From contig NZ_FCOI02000001.1 in NCBI RefSeq assembly GCF_001544795.2, positions 124,001-188,000 on the forward strand: a DNA stretch of 64,000 nucleotides, given 5' to 3'. Each line of letters opens with the position of its first letter. The stretch's first letter is position 1. The translations under genes and the position numbers were made by a program. The DNA comes from Caballeronia temeraria (GTDB taxonomy: Bacteria > Pseudomonadota > Gammaproteobacteria > Burkholderiales > Burkholderiaceae). The notes beneath the pieces were generated by a model. The model saw only the letters and a program-made list of their open reading frames with translations. It made no database searches and was not told the origin of the DNA. Shown here one piece after another: positions 1 through 8,264 of this stretch.

Positions 1-1348
1 AGTATTTCGGCCCGATGTACTGATAGCCGAGGCTATACAGCGAGCCCGTCATGCCGTTGATCTTGCTCGCCGCCCCCGCCGTGCTGAACACGCCGAAGCC
101 GCCCGTGCCGATCACCGCGCCCGCGCCGCCGTTGACGAGTCCCTGACCGCCTTCGGTGTGCGCCTGCAAGGTCAGCCAGTCATTGACGCCGTAGCTGTAC
201 ACGCCGCTGTAGACGGGCGAGTGCTCGTAGTCGAAGGAATCGAGCGTGTAGTTGTCGCGCAGAAAGCCGACCTCGAACGAGTAGCTGGACAGTCCCTTCG
301 ACAGCAGCCGCGCATCGATGTATAACGGCACGCTCGTCGTCACGCGGCGGCCGAGTGCATCGGTCACGACGATCTGCGCGACGCCCGCGCCGTTCAGCGT
401 CGGCGGTTGCGCGATCTGAAACGGTCCGGGCGCGACCTGGCCGCTGTACTGGCGCAGGCCGTTGACATAGAGATCGACGGCGGAAGGCACGGCGGCCGAG
501 GCGGCGAACATCGGCAGAGGAAACGTGATGAGATTCGGCCGCAGCGTGAAGTCGCGCTGAATCTGGAATCCGCCGAAGCGCACCGAGCGCGACCACGGCA
601 GCGATCCCGACACCGAGTCGCCGACGGTCACCGTAAAGAGCTTCTCCGGATTCGAGTAGGACCAGTTCGTGTCGAGCCGCGTGTAGCGGTTCGAGCTGCC
701 TTCCGTATCGATCCAGGTGCCGGTGTTGTCGAAGACGCCGAAGGGTGTGAAGAGGCGCTGCTCGCTCCAGATGCCAAGCGTGCTGCCGTGATCCTCGCCG
801 TATTCGCGTGTATAGCTCACGTCGTAGTTCATCAGAAAGCCGGTGCCCGGCGTGGCCTTCGGCTGGACCGGCAGCGGGTAGCCGATCCGGCGCGTGGTCT
901 GACGCGCTTCCTCGACATTCAGAATCGCCTGCTGGCGCGCGGGCGCATACGTCGCGCGCAGGCCGGGAATCGTCGAGAGCGCGAGCCAGCCGTCGGCGCC
1001 CGGCTGGAGATCGCTCACGCGAATGCCCGCGGCTTCGAGGGTGCGCGGCTGGGCGTAAAGCTGGCCGTTACGCAGTTCGAAGTCCGAAGGCTCGCCCAGA
1101 TTCGTGCCGTTGATGACGATTTCGAGCACGAGTTGCTGATTCGTTTCGGCGAGCGCGGGGAAGGGCTGGCCGCGCGGCGCACCGGACAGGTTCGGCAGAT
1201 CGGCGGGCGAGCCGCCGGTGATTTCGACCTGCGCGATCGCCGCCTGCGACATCAACACGAGCGCGAGGCCGCCGCGAAGGCGCCAGCCGCGATCGCCGCG
1301 AGCCTTTTGGCCCGGCGCATTTCCGCCGATGTCTGCGATCGAGACCAT
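1..1348 (-). CDS. Outer-membrane usher of a chaperone-usher pilus (partial, 3' end outside window)
   Basis: An open frame of 449 codons runs from an ATG at 1348 to the left edge without a stop, so the C-terminal part is missing. The product has an N-terminal signal segment ending near a LALVLMSQAAIA stretch. It continues as an usher beta-barrel, recognisable by the repeated Tyr/Gly-rich strands and by segments such as VDLYVNG and FEVGFLRDNY. Ushers form the outer-membrane pore through which chaperone-bound pilin subunits are polymerised. The start lies 21 bases after the chaperone stop and in the same frame, and there is no other plausible start between the two. With a spore-coat-U pilin upstream this is best placed in the Csu-like (archaic) usher class, which is an inference. 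Confidence 0.9.
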   Translation of the reverse strand, partial: MVSIADIGGNAPGQKARGDRGWRLRGGLALVLMSQAAIAQVEITGGSPADLPNLSGAPRGQPFPALAETNQQLVLEIVINGTNLGEPSDFELRNGQLYAQPRTLEAAGIRVSDLQPGADGWLALSTIPGLRATYAPARQQAILNVEEARQTTRRIGYPLPVQPKATPGTGFLMNYDVSYTREYGEDHGSTLGIWSEQRLFTPFGVFDNTGTWIDTEGSSNRYTRLDTNWSYSNPEKLFTVTVGDSVSGSLPWSRSVRFGGFQIQRDFTLRPNLITFPLPMFAASAAVPSAVDLYVNGLRQYSGQVAPGPFQIAQPPTLNGAGVAQIVVTDALGRRVTTSVPLYIDARLLSKGLSSYSFEVGFLRDNYTLDSFDYEHSPVYSGVYSYGVNDWLTLQAHTEGGQGLVNGGAGAVIGTGGFGVFSTAGAASKINGMTGSLYSLGYQYIGPKY

Positions 1349-1369
1349 GCCCGGCGCGCCGCGCGGTGA

Positions 1370-2095
1370 TCAAGGCCCGCTGCCTTCGCCGAGCCTGCCG
1401 GTGACGGGCGCGCCGTTGACCGTCGCCGCCACGTCCGCGGGCTTGCCGTGCAAGGCGCGTGCGGTATCGGGCAGCATCCACGCGCGCATGCGGCCCGGCA
1501 GCACGTAACCGAGCAATCCCGGCGATACGGGTATCGTCGTGGCGTCGCTCCTGAGCGTGACGGCGCTCAGTTGCGCGTGAACCTCACCGCTATTCATCAC
1601 CCGCAAATACGGCTTGCCGTTCTTTTCGACGATGCTCCACTGCAGCTTCGGCTTCTCCATTTCACCGGCGGATGAAATAAATAGTGGTACAGAATATCGA
1701 AAGCGAAATTGAACGTTCGAACCGGCGGGCGCGCCCTCGGGCGGCAGTTCATCGATCAGCAACCGATACGCGCGCTCCTGCGGCACGGGCGCCATGCTCG
1801 CGCGAATCACGCGGATGACCTGCGTTCCGCCCGCCGGCACTTCGGCGATCGGCGGACTGGCGATGATCTCGCGCGTCGGCGTCAGCTTGTCCTTTTCGTC
1901 GTCCTGGTCCCAGACGAACGTGCGCACTTGTGCGTGGATGGGCTCGTCGCCCTCGTTGCTCAGGTTGATGACCTTGCCGTTTTCCGCGCCCGTGAGCTGG
2001 ATCGTGACCGGGGAAATTTGCAACGACGCGGCGAACGAAGCGCAGCATTGCAGAAAGAGAAAAACCGCGCAGGCGCGCGGTAGAAGTGTGGTCAT
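1370..2095 (-). CDS. Periplasmic pilus-assembly chaperone (PapD/CsuC-like)
   Basis: The product is 241 residues, the usual size of this family. It begins with a signal peptide (hydrophobic core CAVFLFLQCCASFA) and continues with two immunoglobulin-like domains. The family signature is visible as ERAYRLLIDELP around residues 100-115, with the conserved Arg/Tyr strand before it. Such chaperones bind pilin subunits in the periplasm by donor-strand complementation and hand them to the usher. The ATG at 2095 was chosen over upstream in-frame starts because an AGGAG ribosome binding site sits just before it and the signal peptide starts there. The gene lies between the pilin and usher genes and is surely co-transcribed with them. 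Confidence 0.92.
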   Translation of the reverse strand: MTTLLPRACAVFLFLQCCASFAASLQISPVTIQLTGAENGKVINLSNEGDEPIHAQVRTFVWDQDDEKDKLTPTREIIASPPIAEVPAGGTQVIRVIRASMAPVPQERAYRLLIDELPPEGAPAGSNVQFRFRYSVPLFISSAGEMEKPKLQWSIVEKNGKPYLRVMNSGEVHAQLSAVTLRSDATTIPVSPGLLGYVLPGRMRAWMLPDTARALHGKPADVAATVNGAPVTGRLGEGSGP

Positions 2096-2155
2096 AGTCG
2101 GTCTCCTTCTGTATTCCCAACTATCCCAGTGATAAAACTTTATTGGCCAACAAGC

Positions 2156-2183
2156 AAGCATCCCGCGCGGTGGCGGGATGCTT
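2156..2183 (-). terminator. Intercistronic stem-loop after the pilin gene
   Basis: An 11-bp perfect stem (2156-2166 with 2173-2183) with a 6-base loop lies between the pilin stop and the chaperone start. There is no clear T-run on the minus strand. It is more likely to protect the pilin mRNA or to attenuate read-through than to end transcription fully. Confidence 0.55.
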
Positions 2184-2205
2184 TCGACCGGCCGAAACGC
2201 GATTC

Positions 2206-2721
2206 TTAGAACACGACAGTCGCGGTGATGGTCGACGAATACGCGCCGGGCGCCGGCGTGTCTTGCGACGGCACGCGGCCATAGACGGGAATGACTTGCG
2301 CGCCGCCGTTGCCCGTGCCCGCGACCGTATCCGTGCCGGTCGTATTGCCCCAGACCTGCGTGCGCGCGACGTCGCTGTAGACGTTGAAGCTCACCGAGGT
2401 GTCGCCGGCCGCGTTGGTCATCGTGCGTGCGGCGATGGTCGAGCCGGTGGCCGTGCCCGCGTCGAGCGCGACGTTGTAGGGCGTGCCCTTCGTGCAGGTG
2501 ACCGACAGGCTGCTGTTCTGGTCGACGTTCTTGTCGAGCACGCCGGTGCTGCCGAAGTCGAGCGGGTTGGCGGAGATCGAGCAATCGTCCTGAACGGTCA
2601 AGGTGACGTCGAAGGTCGCGGTCTTGCTGGCGGCGATTGCATTGGGCGATGCGGCGATGCCGAACGCAGCGGTACTTGCAACGATGGCGACGATGGCGGC
2701 TTTCTTGAACACGTTACGCAT
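2206..2721 (-). CDS. Major pilin, spore coat U (CsuA/B-like) domain
   Basis: The product is 171 residues with a signal peptide (MRNVFKKAAIVAIVAS then a cleavage region around AIAASK). A mature domain of about 135 residues follows. It begins TATFDVTLTVQDDCSI and ends in an alternating hydrophobic strand, STITATVVF, typical of subunits that complete one another by donor-strand exchange. The one internal Cys pair (DDCSI and VTCTKG) fits the SCPU family. The ATG at 2721 has an AGGAGAG site upstream; a longer in-frame start at 2784 lacks this and would bury the signal peptide. It is the first gene of the pilus operon. A gene for a tip adhesin would be expected beyond the usher, outside the window. 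Confidence 0.9.
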   Translation of the reverse strand: MRNVFKKAAIVAIVASTAAFGIAASPNAIAASKTATFDVTLTVQDDCSISANPLDFGSTGVLDKNVDQNSSLSVTCTKGTPYNVALDAGTATGSTIAARTMTNAAGDTSVSFNVYSDVARTQVWGNTTGTDTVAGTGNGGAQVIPVYGRVPSQDTPAPGAYSSTITATVVF

Positions 2722-2923
2722 GTGGAACTCTCCTGTAGGAACAAAAAGGGTTGACGCTGGTTTCGTTTGGCGTCGTCTGAACATGGGTAAATATTAGGGA
2801 AAGCCGGTCTAGGACTGAATGAGACGGTTCTTAATTGAGATGGTGTAACACGCTGTTTCGCTTGCTGTAATTAGCGTGCAGCGGTTTTCGAGAGAGTGCT
2901 GGAGTTGCGCCTTCGCGCATGTG

Positions 2924-2947
2924 AAAACGGCCTCCCGAGGGAGGCCG
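2924..2947 (-). terminator. Rho-independent terminator of the GST gene
   Basis: An 8-bp GC-rich stem (2928-2935 with 2940-2947) with a CGAG loop is followed on the minus strand by four T. It lies about 50 bases after the stop of the glutathione transferase gene. Confidence 0.75.
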
Positions 2948-2999
2948 CTGGCTTCGTGCATGTCAGGCCGTGCTGGCCTGAATCAGGGGTGTCGCTAAA

Positions 3000-3605
3000 T
3001 CAGATCAGGCCTTCGGCCTTCAACGCGGCCTGCACGCCGGGGCGCGCACCCACGCGCGCCTGATAGGCGACGAGTGCCGGCCACTTGCCGAGGTCGAGGT
3101 CGATGTGCTTCGCCCAGCCGAGCACGGTGAACAGATACGCATCGCCGATGCTGAACTCGTTGCCGAGCAGATATTGCGTGCTGTCCACCTGCTGCGCCAC
3201 GTAGTCGAGACGGCGCTGGAGGTTCGCCATTGCGGCGGCTTTCCAGTCGCTCGTTGCAGCGGGATTGAAGAACGGCGAGAAGTTCTTGTGCAGTTCGGTG
3301 CCGATAAACGTCAGCCAGCCTTGCAGACGGTAGCGCGCCATCGCGTCGGCGAGCGGCGCGAGGTGCTTCTCGGGCGCCTGATCCGCGACGTATTGCATGA
3401 TCGCCGGACCTTCGGTGAGGACTTCACCGCTGTCGAGCTGCAACGCCGGCACATAGCCTTTCGAATTGATCTGCGTGAAATCCGCGCCGCTCGCGGTGAG
3501 CTTGGTTTTGAGATCGACCGCTTCGATGTCGAACGGCAAACCCGATTCGACGAGCGCGATATGCGAGGCCAGCGAGCAAGCGCCGGCTTTGTAAAAGAGT
3601 TTCAA
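3000..3605 (-). CDS. gstA: Glutathione S-transferase, GstA-like
   Basis: Starting from the TTG at 3605 the product is 201 residues, the length of Escherichia coli GstA, and begins (M)KLFYKAGACSLASHIAL, the normal beginning of this class. The thioredoxin-like N-terminal domain has the catalytic Cys/Ser region (GACSLASH) and the glutathione-binding GYVPALQLD and TEGPAIMQYVAD segments. The all-helical C-terminal domain ends KAEGLI. The TTG is preceded by CCGGAG at a good distance, whereas the longer ATG start at 3680 would add 25 residues not expected in the family. The likely role is conjugation of glutathione to electrophiles in the cytoplasm. It stands alone, with its own terminator. Confidence 0.92.
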   Translation of the reverse strand: MKLFYKAGACSLASHIALVESGLPFDIEAVDLKTKLTASGADFTQINSKGYVPALQLDSGEVLTEGPAIMQYVADQAPEKHLAPLADAMARYRLQGWLTFIGTELHKNFSPFFNPAATSDWKAAAMANLQRRLDYVAQQVDSTQYLLGNEFSIGDAYLFTVLGWAKHIDLDLGKWPALVAYQARVGARPGVQAALKAEGLI

Positions 3606-3708
3606 AATTATCTCCGGGGTGAACCGCGCAGCATTATGAACGAATTCATCGATGCGTTCGTTTCGCCTCGGGAAATACACAGATGCGCGTTCTCGCCCCG
3701 CGAGCGCT

Positions 3709-4638
3709 TCAATCGAGGATATAGCCAGGCGCGTCCGATGGCGGAATCGGCGCGCGCTCGAACGCGGGATCGGCCACCATGTCGTGCAACGCCGCTTCCA
3801 GCGACGCGCAAATCGCGTTCAGCGCGAGATCGTTTTCTTCGAGGCCGAACGGGTCTTCGATCTGCGCGGCGATCGCTTCGAGCGCCATGAACGCATACGC
3901 GACGAGCAGCGCGAAGAGCGGCGTGAGCAGGCCCGCGCCATCGACGAGGCCGAACGGCAGCAGCACGCAGAAGAGATAGATCGTGCGGTGGATCATCACC
4001 GAGTACGAGAAGGGCAGCGGCGTCGACGAGAGCCGCTCGCATCCGCCGATGACCGCCGACAGCGCGTTCAGATTGTGCTCGAACGCAAGCTGCGCATAGC
4101 CGTCGATGACGCCTTCGCGCTTGCGTTGCGCGACCCATTCACCGAGCCACAGCAGAATCAGCGCGGGCTTGCACTGCGCCGCACGCACGCGCGCATGCAG
4201 TTCCGGCGGCAGACGCGGAGCCAGGTCCGCGAGGGCATCGGTGCCGCGCAACTGGTGGCGCAGCGCATGCGCAAATCCGCCGATGGCCGCGACGAAACGC
4301 CGAGTTTCAGCGGCATCGGCCGGATGCGGCAGGCTGAGCGCTTGACGCGCGAGCGAGCGCGCCGTGATGACGAGCGATCCCCACAGCTTGCGGCCTTCCC
4401 ACCAGCGCTCGTAACTGGCGCTGTTGCGAAAGCCGAGAAACACGGCCAGCGCGATGCCGACCAGCGCGAAAGGCGGCGTGCCAAGCCCGATGGGATAGGT
4501 ACGCATGTGATCGTGCATGAAGATCGCCGCGACGGACAGCACGAAGATGAGCGCGAGCCGCGGCAGCAACTGCGGCAGCACGGAGCCGCGCCAGACGAAC
4601 AACAGCCGGAACCAGTTCAGTTGGGGGCGGACGATCAT
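3709..4638 (-). CDS. Bestrophin-family (YneE/RFP-TM) channel protein
   Basis: The product is 309 residues, the length typical of bacterial bestrophin homologues. It starts MIVRPQLNWFRLLFVWRGSVL, the conserved amphipathic entry of the family. Several membrane segments follow: LPRLALIFVLSVAAIF, FALVGIALAVFLGF, then RNSASYERWWEGRKLWG, the hallmark bestrophin loop, and two late segments around IYLFCVLLPFGLVDG. Bacterial members form pentameric ion channels in the inner membrane; the ion carried here cannot be told. Longer in-frame starts exist up to 4932, but they run into the promoter region of the divergent LPMO gene. Confidence 0.9.
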   Translation of the reverse strand: MIVRPQLNWFRLLFVWRGSVLPQLLPRLALIFVLSVAAIFMHDHMRTYPIGLGTPPFALVGIALAVFLGFRNSASYERWWEGRKLWGSLVITARSLARQALSLPHPADAAETRRFVAAIGGFAHALRHQLRGTDALADLAPRLPPELHARVRAAQCKPALILLWLGEWVAQRKREGVIDGYAQLAFEHNLNALSAVIGGCERLSSTPLPFSYSVMIHRTIYLFCVLLPFGLVDGAGLLTPLFALLVAYAFMALEAIAAQIEDPFGLEENDLALNAICASLEAALHDMVADPAFERAPIPPSDAPGYILD

Positions 4639-4855
4639 GACGTGAGCACCATGCGATTCGAAATGTTGAATGATCGACATGATAAAGGCGCGGCGAAGAG
4701 CGTGCGCGTCGACTGTTTCAGCAAGCGAATCACAGGCGGTTCGCGCTGCCCATGTTCGTGCTAACGCAAGCCTGCCGCGGCATCTAGAATGAAAACCAAT
4801 TGACAGTCGTCGATTAAATAAGTTGGTTATACGAATCAAAATATTTGGAGGTGAC
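4639..4855. promoter_or_regulatory. Divergent intergenic region, bestrophin / LPMO
   Basis: This is a 217-base AT-richer gap. On the plus strand a TTGACA hexamer lies at 4800-4805 and a TTATAC-like box near 4827-4832. The spacing is about 20 bases, longer than ideal, so this is only a possible LPMO promoter. The LPMO ribosome binding site GGAGGTG directly precedes the ATG at 4856. Confidence 0.35.
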
Positions 4856-6295
4856 ATGACCGCTGCTAAGTGGAAAGTGAGTTTCGCGTTGCTTCCGCTG
4901 GCGGTGCCGTGCGCCGTGTCGGGGCACGGCACGATCGAGACGCCTGTCAGCCGCGTCTACTCCTGCTATCTCGAGGGTCCGGAAAGTCCAACGTCGGCGG
5001 CGTGCAAGGCGGCGGTGGCGGTGGCCGGCCCGTCGTTCCTGTACGACTGGGCGGGCGTGAACCAGTTGCCCAACGGCGATCACAAGGCGTTCGTGCCGGA
5101 CGGGCATCTTTGCAGCGGCGGCAAACCCAACTACTACGGCCTCGATCTCGGCCGAAGCGACTGGCCGGCCACCACGATATCGGCCGATCTGAGCGGCAAC
5201 TACACGTTCGTCTGGTATGCGACCGCGCCGCACGTGACGCGCTACTTTCAGATGTACATGAGCGTCGACGGCTACGACTTCAATCAGCCCTTGAAATGGT
5301 CCGATCTCGACAGCAAACCGTTTTGCGAGATCAACAGCGTCGCGCTCGACAACGGCCGCTACAAGCTGCAATGCAAGCTGCCTTCGGGCAAGACGGGGCG
5401 GCGGATCATCTATACGATCTGGCAGCGCAACGACAGCGCCGAAGCGTTTTACGCCTGCAGCGATGTGGTCATCAACGGCGTGAAGACCACATGGCGGGAA
5501 CTGCGCGCGCTTCCGACGACACCGCAGGACGAGCCGGTGGGCATGAAAATCACGCTGCGTGTTTTCGATGCCGATGGCCACGATCTCGAATCGATCAGCT
5601 ATACGGTGACGCAACAGACGACCGCAGCGGCCGACTGGGTGTACGCGATGGCGCAGAAGGTCAACACGGAGGCGAAGCACGTCCGGGTGGGTGTGATCGA
5701 CAACAACGGCAACATCGTGCCGCAGAAGACGATCTCGGCGAACCGGATTTACGTCGATAGTGCGCAGGATTACAACTTCGCGGTCGATCATACGGCCGCG
5801 GCGACGCCGACGCCTGCTCCCACGCCCACACCGACACCGACACCGACACCCGCGCCCACACCGACGCCAACACCCGCGCCCACACCGACGCCCGCACCCG
5901 CGCCAACCCCGACACCAACCCCGACACCAACCCCGACGCCCGCACCGTCCCCAAGCGCGGGCGCAACCTGCGCCGTCGGCTGGCAGTCGGGCACGACCTA
6001 CAAGGCCAAGGAGAACGTGTCGCTCAACGGGCACAACTACAGCGCGCGCTGGGAGAATTCCGACAACCCATCCGGCAATTCGGGCAGCGGCAAGTCATGG
6101 CAGGATCTCGGCGCCTGCGCGGGACAGACCGCGCTCGCGTGCGCCGCGCCGTGGAGTGCGAGCAAGACCTATGCGAACGCCGGCACGAGCGTCAGCTATA
6201 ACGGCATGAACTATCGCAACAAGTGGTGGAGCGCCAACGTCGATCCGGCGACGAACTCCGATGGCGCCTGGGAGAAGGTCGGCCCTTGCAAGTAA
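4856..6295 (+). CDS. AA10 lytic polysaccharide monooxygenase with two chitin-binding modules
   Basis: The product is 479 residues. A signal peptide ends in SG and is followed by His24, which would be the N-terminal copper ligand of the mature enzyme ([10 protein letters not shown]). The second ligand is His126 in [13 protein letters not shown], a strong AA10 signature. The catalytic part runs to about residue 315. A (Pro-Thr)n linker at about 317-366 follows, then two CBM5/12-type modules: [11 protein letters not shown]...WQDLGAC and [11 protein letters not shown]...YRNKWW. These enzymes cut crystalline chitin or cellulose oxidatively; the modules argue for chitin. The start has a strong GGAGGTG site. 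It is secreted, and its modules match those of the two chitinases nearby. Confidence 0.95.
   Translation: MTAAKWKVSFALLPLAVPCAVSGHGTIETPVSRVYSCYLEGPESPTSAACKAAVAVAGPSFLYDWAGVNQLPNGDHKAFVPDGHLCSGGKPNYYGLDLGRSDWPATTISADLSGNYTFVWYATAPHVTRYFQMYMSVDGYDFNQPLKWSDLDSKPFCEINSVALDNGRYKLQCKLPSGKTGRRIIYTIWQRNDSAEAFYACSDVVINGVKTTWRELRALPTTPQDEPVGMKITLRVFDADGHDLESISYTVTQQTTAAADWVYAMAQKVNTEAKHVRVGVIDNNGNIVPQKTISANRIYVDSAQDYNFAVDHTAAATPTPAPTPTPTPTPTPAPTPTPTPAPTPTPAPAPTPTPTPTPTPTPAPSPSAGATCAVGWQSGTTYKAKENVSLNGHNYSARWENSDNPSGNSGSGKSWQDLGACAGQTALACAAPWSASKTYANAGTSVSYNGMNYRNKWWSANVDPATNSDGAWEKVGPCK
5804..5953 (+). repeat. Low-complexity (Pro-Thr/Ala)n linker-coding tract in the LPMO gene
   Basis: Imperfect six-base units (CCG/CCC/CCA alternating with ACG/ACC and some GCG/GCC) code for a Pro-Thr-Pro-Ala linker of about 50 residues between the catalytic domain and the chitin-binding modules. 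Confidence 0.9.
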
Positions 6296-6325
6296 GCGAA
6301 GACGAAAAGACGCCGCCCCGCCGAT

Positions 6326-7189
6326 TCATTGCTCGGGGCGAAAGCGCCCGCGCCGGATCCATTTCGTCGCGATCCATTTCTCGCCTTGCTCGACCGGCGT
6401 GCCGGCGTGCAGCGTTTTCGGATCGCTTTGCCCGAGTTCGTTGACGTATTCGAAATAGAGCGCGCTGCCGCGTCGCGGATGAATGGCGAGGCCGATGTCC
6501 GGAAACGTCGTGTCGCCGCCGCGCTCGACTTCGTTGAGATAGAGGATCACCGTGGCGATGCGTTGCCCGCCGCGCAGCATGTGATGCTTGCTGCCGGCCT
6601 GCTCTTCGGGAAAGTAGTCGTAGTGCGGGCGATATTCGCCGCCGACGCCGTATCGAAGAATATGCAGATCCTCGCCATTTTCGGCCGGCTGGCGAAAGAG
6701 CTCGGCGATCCGCCTGTCGATGGTTTCGACGAGCGCATCCGTCGATGCATTGAGGAACGCGCCTTCGCTTTTGCGTTCCTCGATGGTGATCTCCTTGCCC
6801 GAGTCGGGATCGACGACCGACGAGCGCTGCACGTGCTCGCGGCCGATTTCGATCAGCCGGTCGCATTCATCGTGATCGAGCACATCGGCCACAAGCGCGA
6901 TCACCGGCTGCTCGCAACTGAACACCTTGGGCGCTTCGCGGTCGCTCGCGGTGAGCACGCGCGTCTGCGGAAGCATGGGTGTGCCGTAGAGGTAATCGGG
7001 CGTGGCCGTATCGTCGCCCGGCAAGGGCGCATCGCCGGCGAGATGGCGCGCGAGGATCAGGCGCGCCGTGTTCGGATGAAACGCGGCGGCGATCATGGCA
7101 TCGATCAGCGATTGATGCGTGCAGCCCCGGCGAATGTTTTCGTCGAGCCAGTTTTGCCAGGTGGAATCGAAGCGGGGAATGGTGCTCAT
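6326..7189 (-). CDS. 2-oxoglutarate/Fe(II) prolyl-4-hydroxylase-like dioxygenase
   Basis: The product is 287 residues. The C-terminal P4H domain shows the facial triad H189-x-D191 (RPHYDYF) and H261 (TLHAGTPV). Lys271 (GEKWIATKW) would bind 2-oxoglutarate. The first 90 residues are a helical region seen in this bacterial subfamily. Such enzymes hydroxylate prolines, or a related residue, in peptides; the target is unknown. The ATG at 7189 (MSTIPRF) was chosen over one at 7231, and neither has a strong ribosome binding site. It is convergent with the LPMO gene, whose end is 30 bases away. It is tempting to link it to the Pro-rich linkers encoded next door, but nothing in the sequence proves that. 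Confidence 0.9.
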   Translation of the reverse strand: MSTIPRFDSTWQNWLDENIRRGCTHQSLIDAMIAAAFHPNTARLILARHLAGDAPLPGDDTATPDYLYGTPMLPQTRVLTASDREAPKVFSCEQPVIALVADVLDHDECDRLIEIGREHVQRSSVVDPDSGKEITIEERKSEGAFLNASTDALVETIDRRIAELFRQPAENGEDLHILRYGVGGEYRPHYDYFPEEQAGSKHHMLRGGQRIATVILYLNEVERGGDTTFPDIGLAIHPRRGSALYFEYVNELGQSDPKTLHAGTPVEQGEKWIATKWIRRGRFRPEQ

Positions 7190-7388
7190 GGTGTGCTCAT
7201 TGAGGGCGCTGGGCGGCTTGACGAGTATCACGAAGCATTCGTGTTTTCATGGAAGCACAAAAGCACACGAATGACAACGGGGCGTTTGGAATGCATAGCC
7301 GGATTCGGTGTGGCGTTACGCGTAAAGCGACCTATGCTTTTCTGAGGCGCTGCGTCGCGCCTCTCTCACATCGGAAGCGAGTCGGGCC

Positions 7389-8210
7389 ATGCGAAGCGGA
7401 GCGTCGGGCATCGAAGGCCGCCATGTGATCGCCATGTTGATGGTGATCGGAGTTCTCGCGGCCTGCGATCGCGCGCAGGCGGCATCGATGCTTCGCTGCG
7501 AATCCGAGGACAGCACGGTCGTGTACGTCAGCACGCGCATCGAGCACGCGAAGTGCGTGCGCGTGAACATGAGCTGGCAAGGGTCGACGCCCGCCGCACC
7601 GGCCTCGGGCACATCGGTGACGCCGGTCGCGCCGCTCGTGCGGCGTCAGGCCACGGCGCACATCTGGACGTATGTCGAAGACGGCGTGCGTCACTTTCTG
7701 ACACGAAAGCCCGTCGACGTTTCGGCGAGCGTATCGATCATCGAGCTGCATTTCATCGAGACGTGCAATCTGTGCGCGCCCGGCGATGAAGTGAATGTCG
7801 CCGGGCTCTCGCTCGACACGCGCTCGTACGGACGCGAAATCGATGCAGCCGCCGCGTCGTTCGGCGTCGATAGCGCGCTCGTGCGCGCGGTGATCCACGC
7901 GGAATCGGCGTACCGCGCCAACGTGATCTCCCGCGCGGGCGCGCAGGGCTTGATGCAACTGATGCCCGCGACCGCGTCGCGCTTCAACGTCGGCGATCCC
8001 TTCGATGCAGCGCAGAACATTCGCGGCGGCGTGCAGTATCTCGCGTGGCTGCTCAAGCGCTTCAGCGGCAATCTCGATCTCGCGCTCGCCGCGTACAACA
8101 GCGGCGAGGCGGCCGTCGACCGCTACGACGGCGTGCCGCCCTACAACGAAACGCGCACCTACGTGTCGCGCGTGAAGACGCTCGCCGAGCGCTATCGCGG
8201 CGGTCGTTGA
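7389..8210 (+). CDS. Lytic transglycosylase, SLT family
   Basis: The product is 273 residues. It has an N-terminal hydrophobic segment (VIAMLMVIGVLAACDRAQA) that could be a signal peptide, or a lipobox at LAAC. A poorly conserved region of about 110 residues follows, then a classical soluble lytic transglycosylase domain from about residue 145. Catalytic Glu172 is in IHAESAYR, followed by GAQGLMQLMPAT and the AYNSGEAAV motif. It would cleave peptidoglycan in the periplasm with formation of anhydro-muropeptides. Such enzymes often open the wall for envelope-spanning machines. Its place next to the secretion operon is suggestive only, since it is on the opposite strand. Confidence 0.9.
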   Translation: MRSGASGIEGRHVIAMLMVIGVLAACDRAQAASMLRCESEDSTVVYVSTRIEHAKCVRVNMSWQGSTPAAPASGTSVTPVAPLVRRQATAHIWTYVEDGVRHFLTRKPVDVSASVSIIELHFIETCNLCAPGDEVNVAGLSLDTRSYGREIDAAAASFGVDSALVRAVIHAESAYRANVISRAGAQGLMQLMPATASRFNVGDPFDAAQNIRGGVQYLAWLLKRFSGNLDLALAAYNSGEAAVDRYDGVPPYNETRTYVSRVKTLAERYRGGR

Positions 8211-8264
8211 ATCCCGCGCATGCTTCCCCCGCGCGATGAACACGCGAGGGAAAGCGCCGCTTGC

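Noticed and set aside
3600..3680. Longer ATG start for the glutathione transferase
   Set aside because: It would add 25 residues before the conserved KLFYKAGACS beginning; the TTG with its own GGAG site gives the exact family length.
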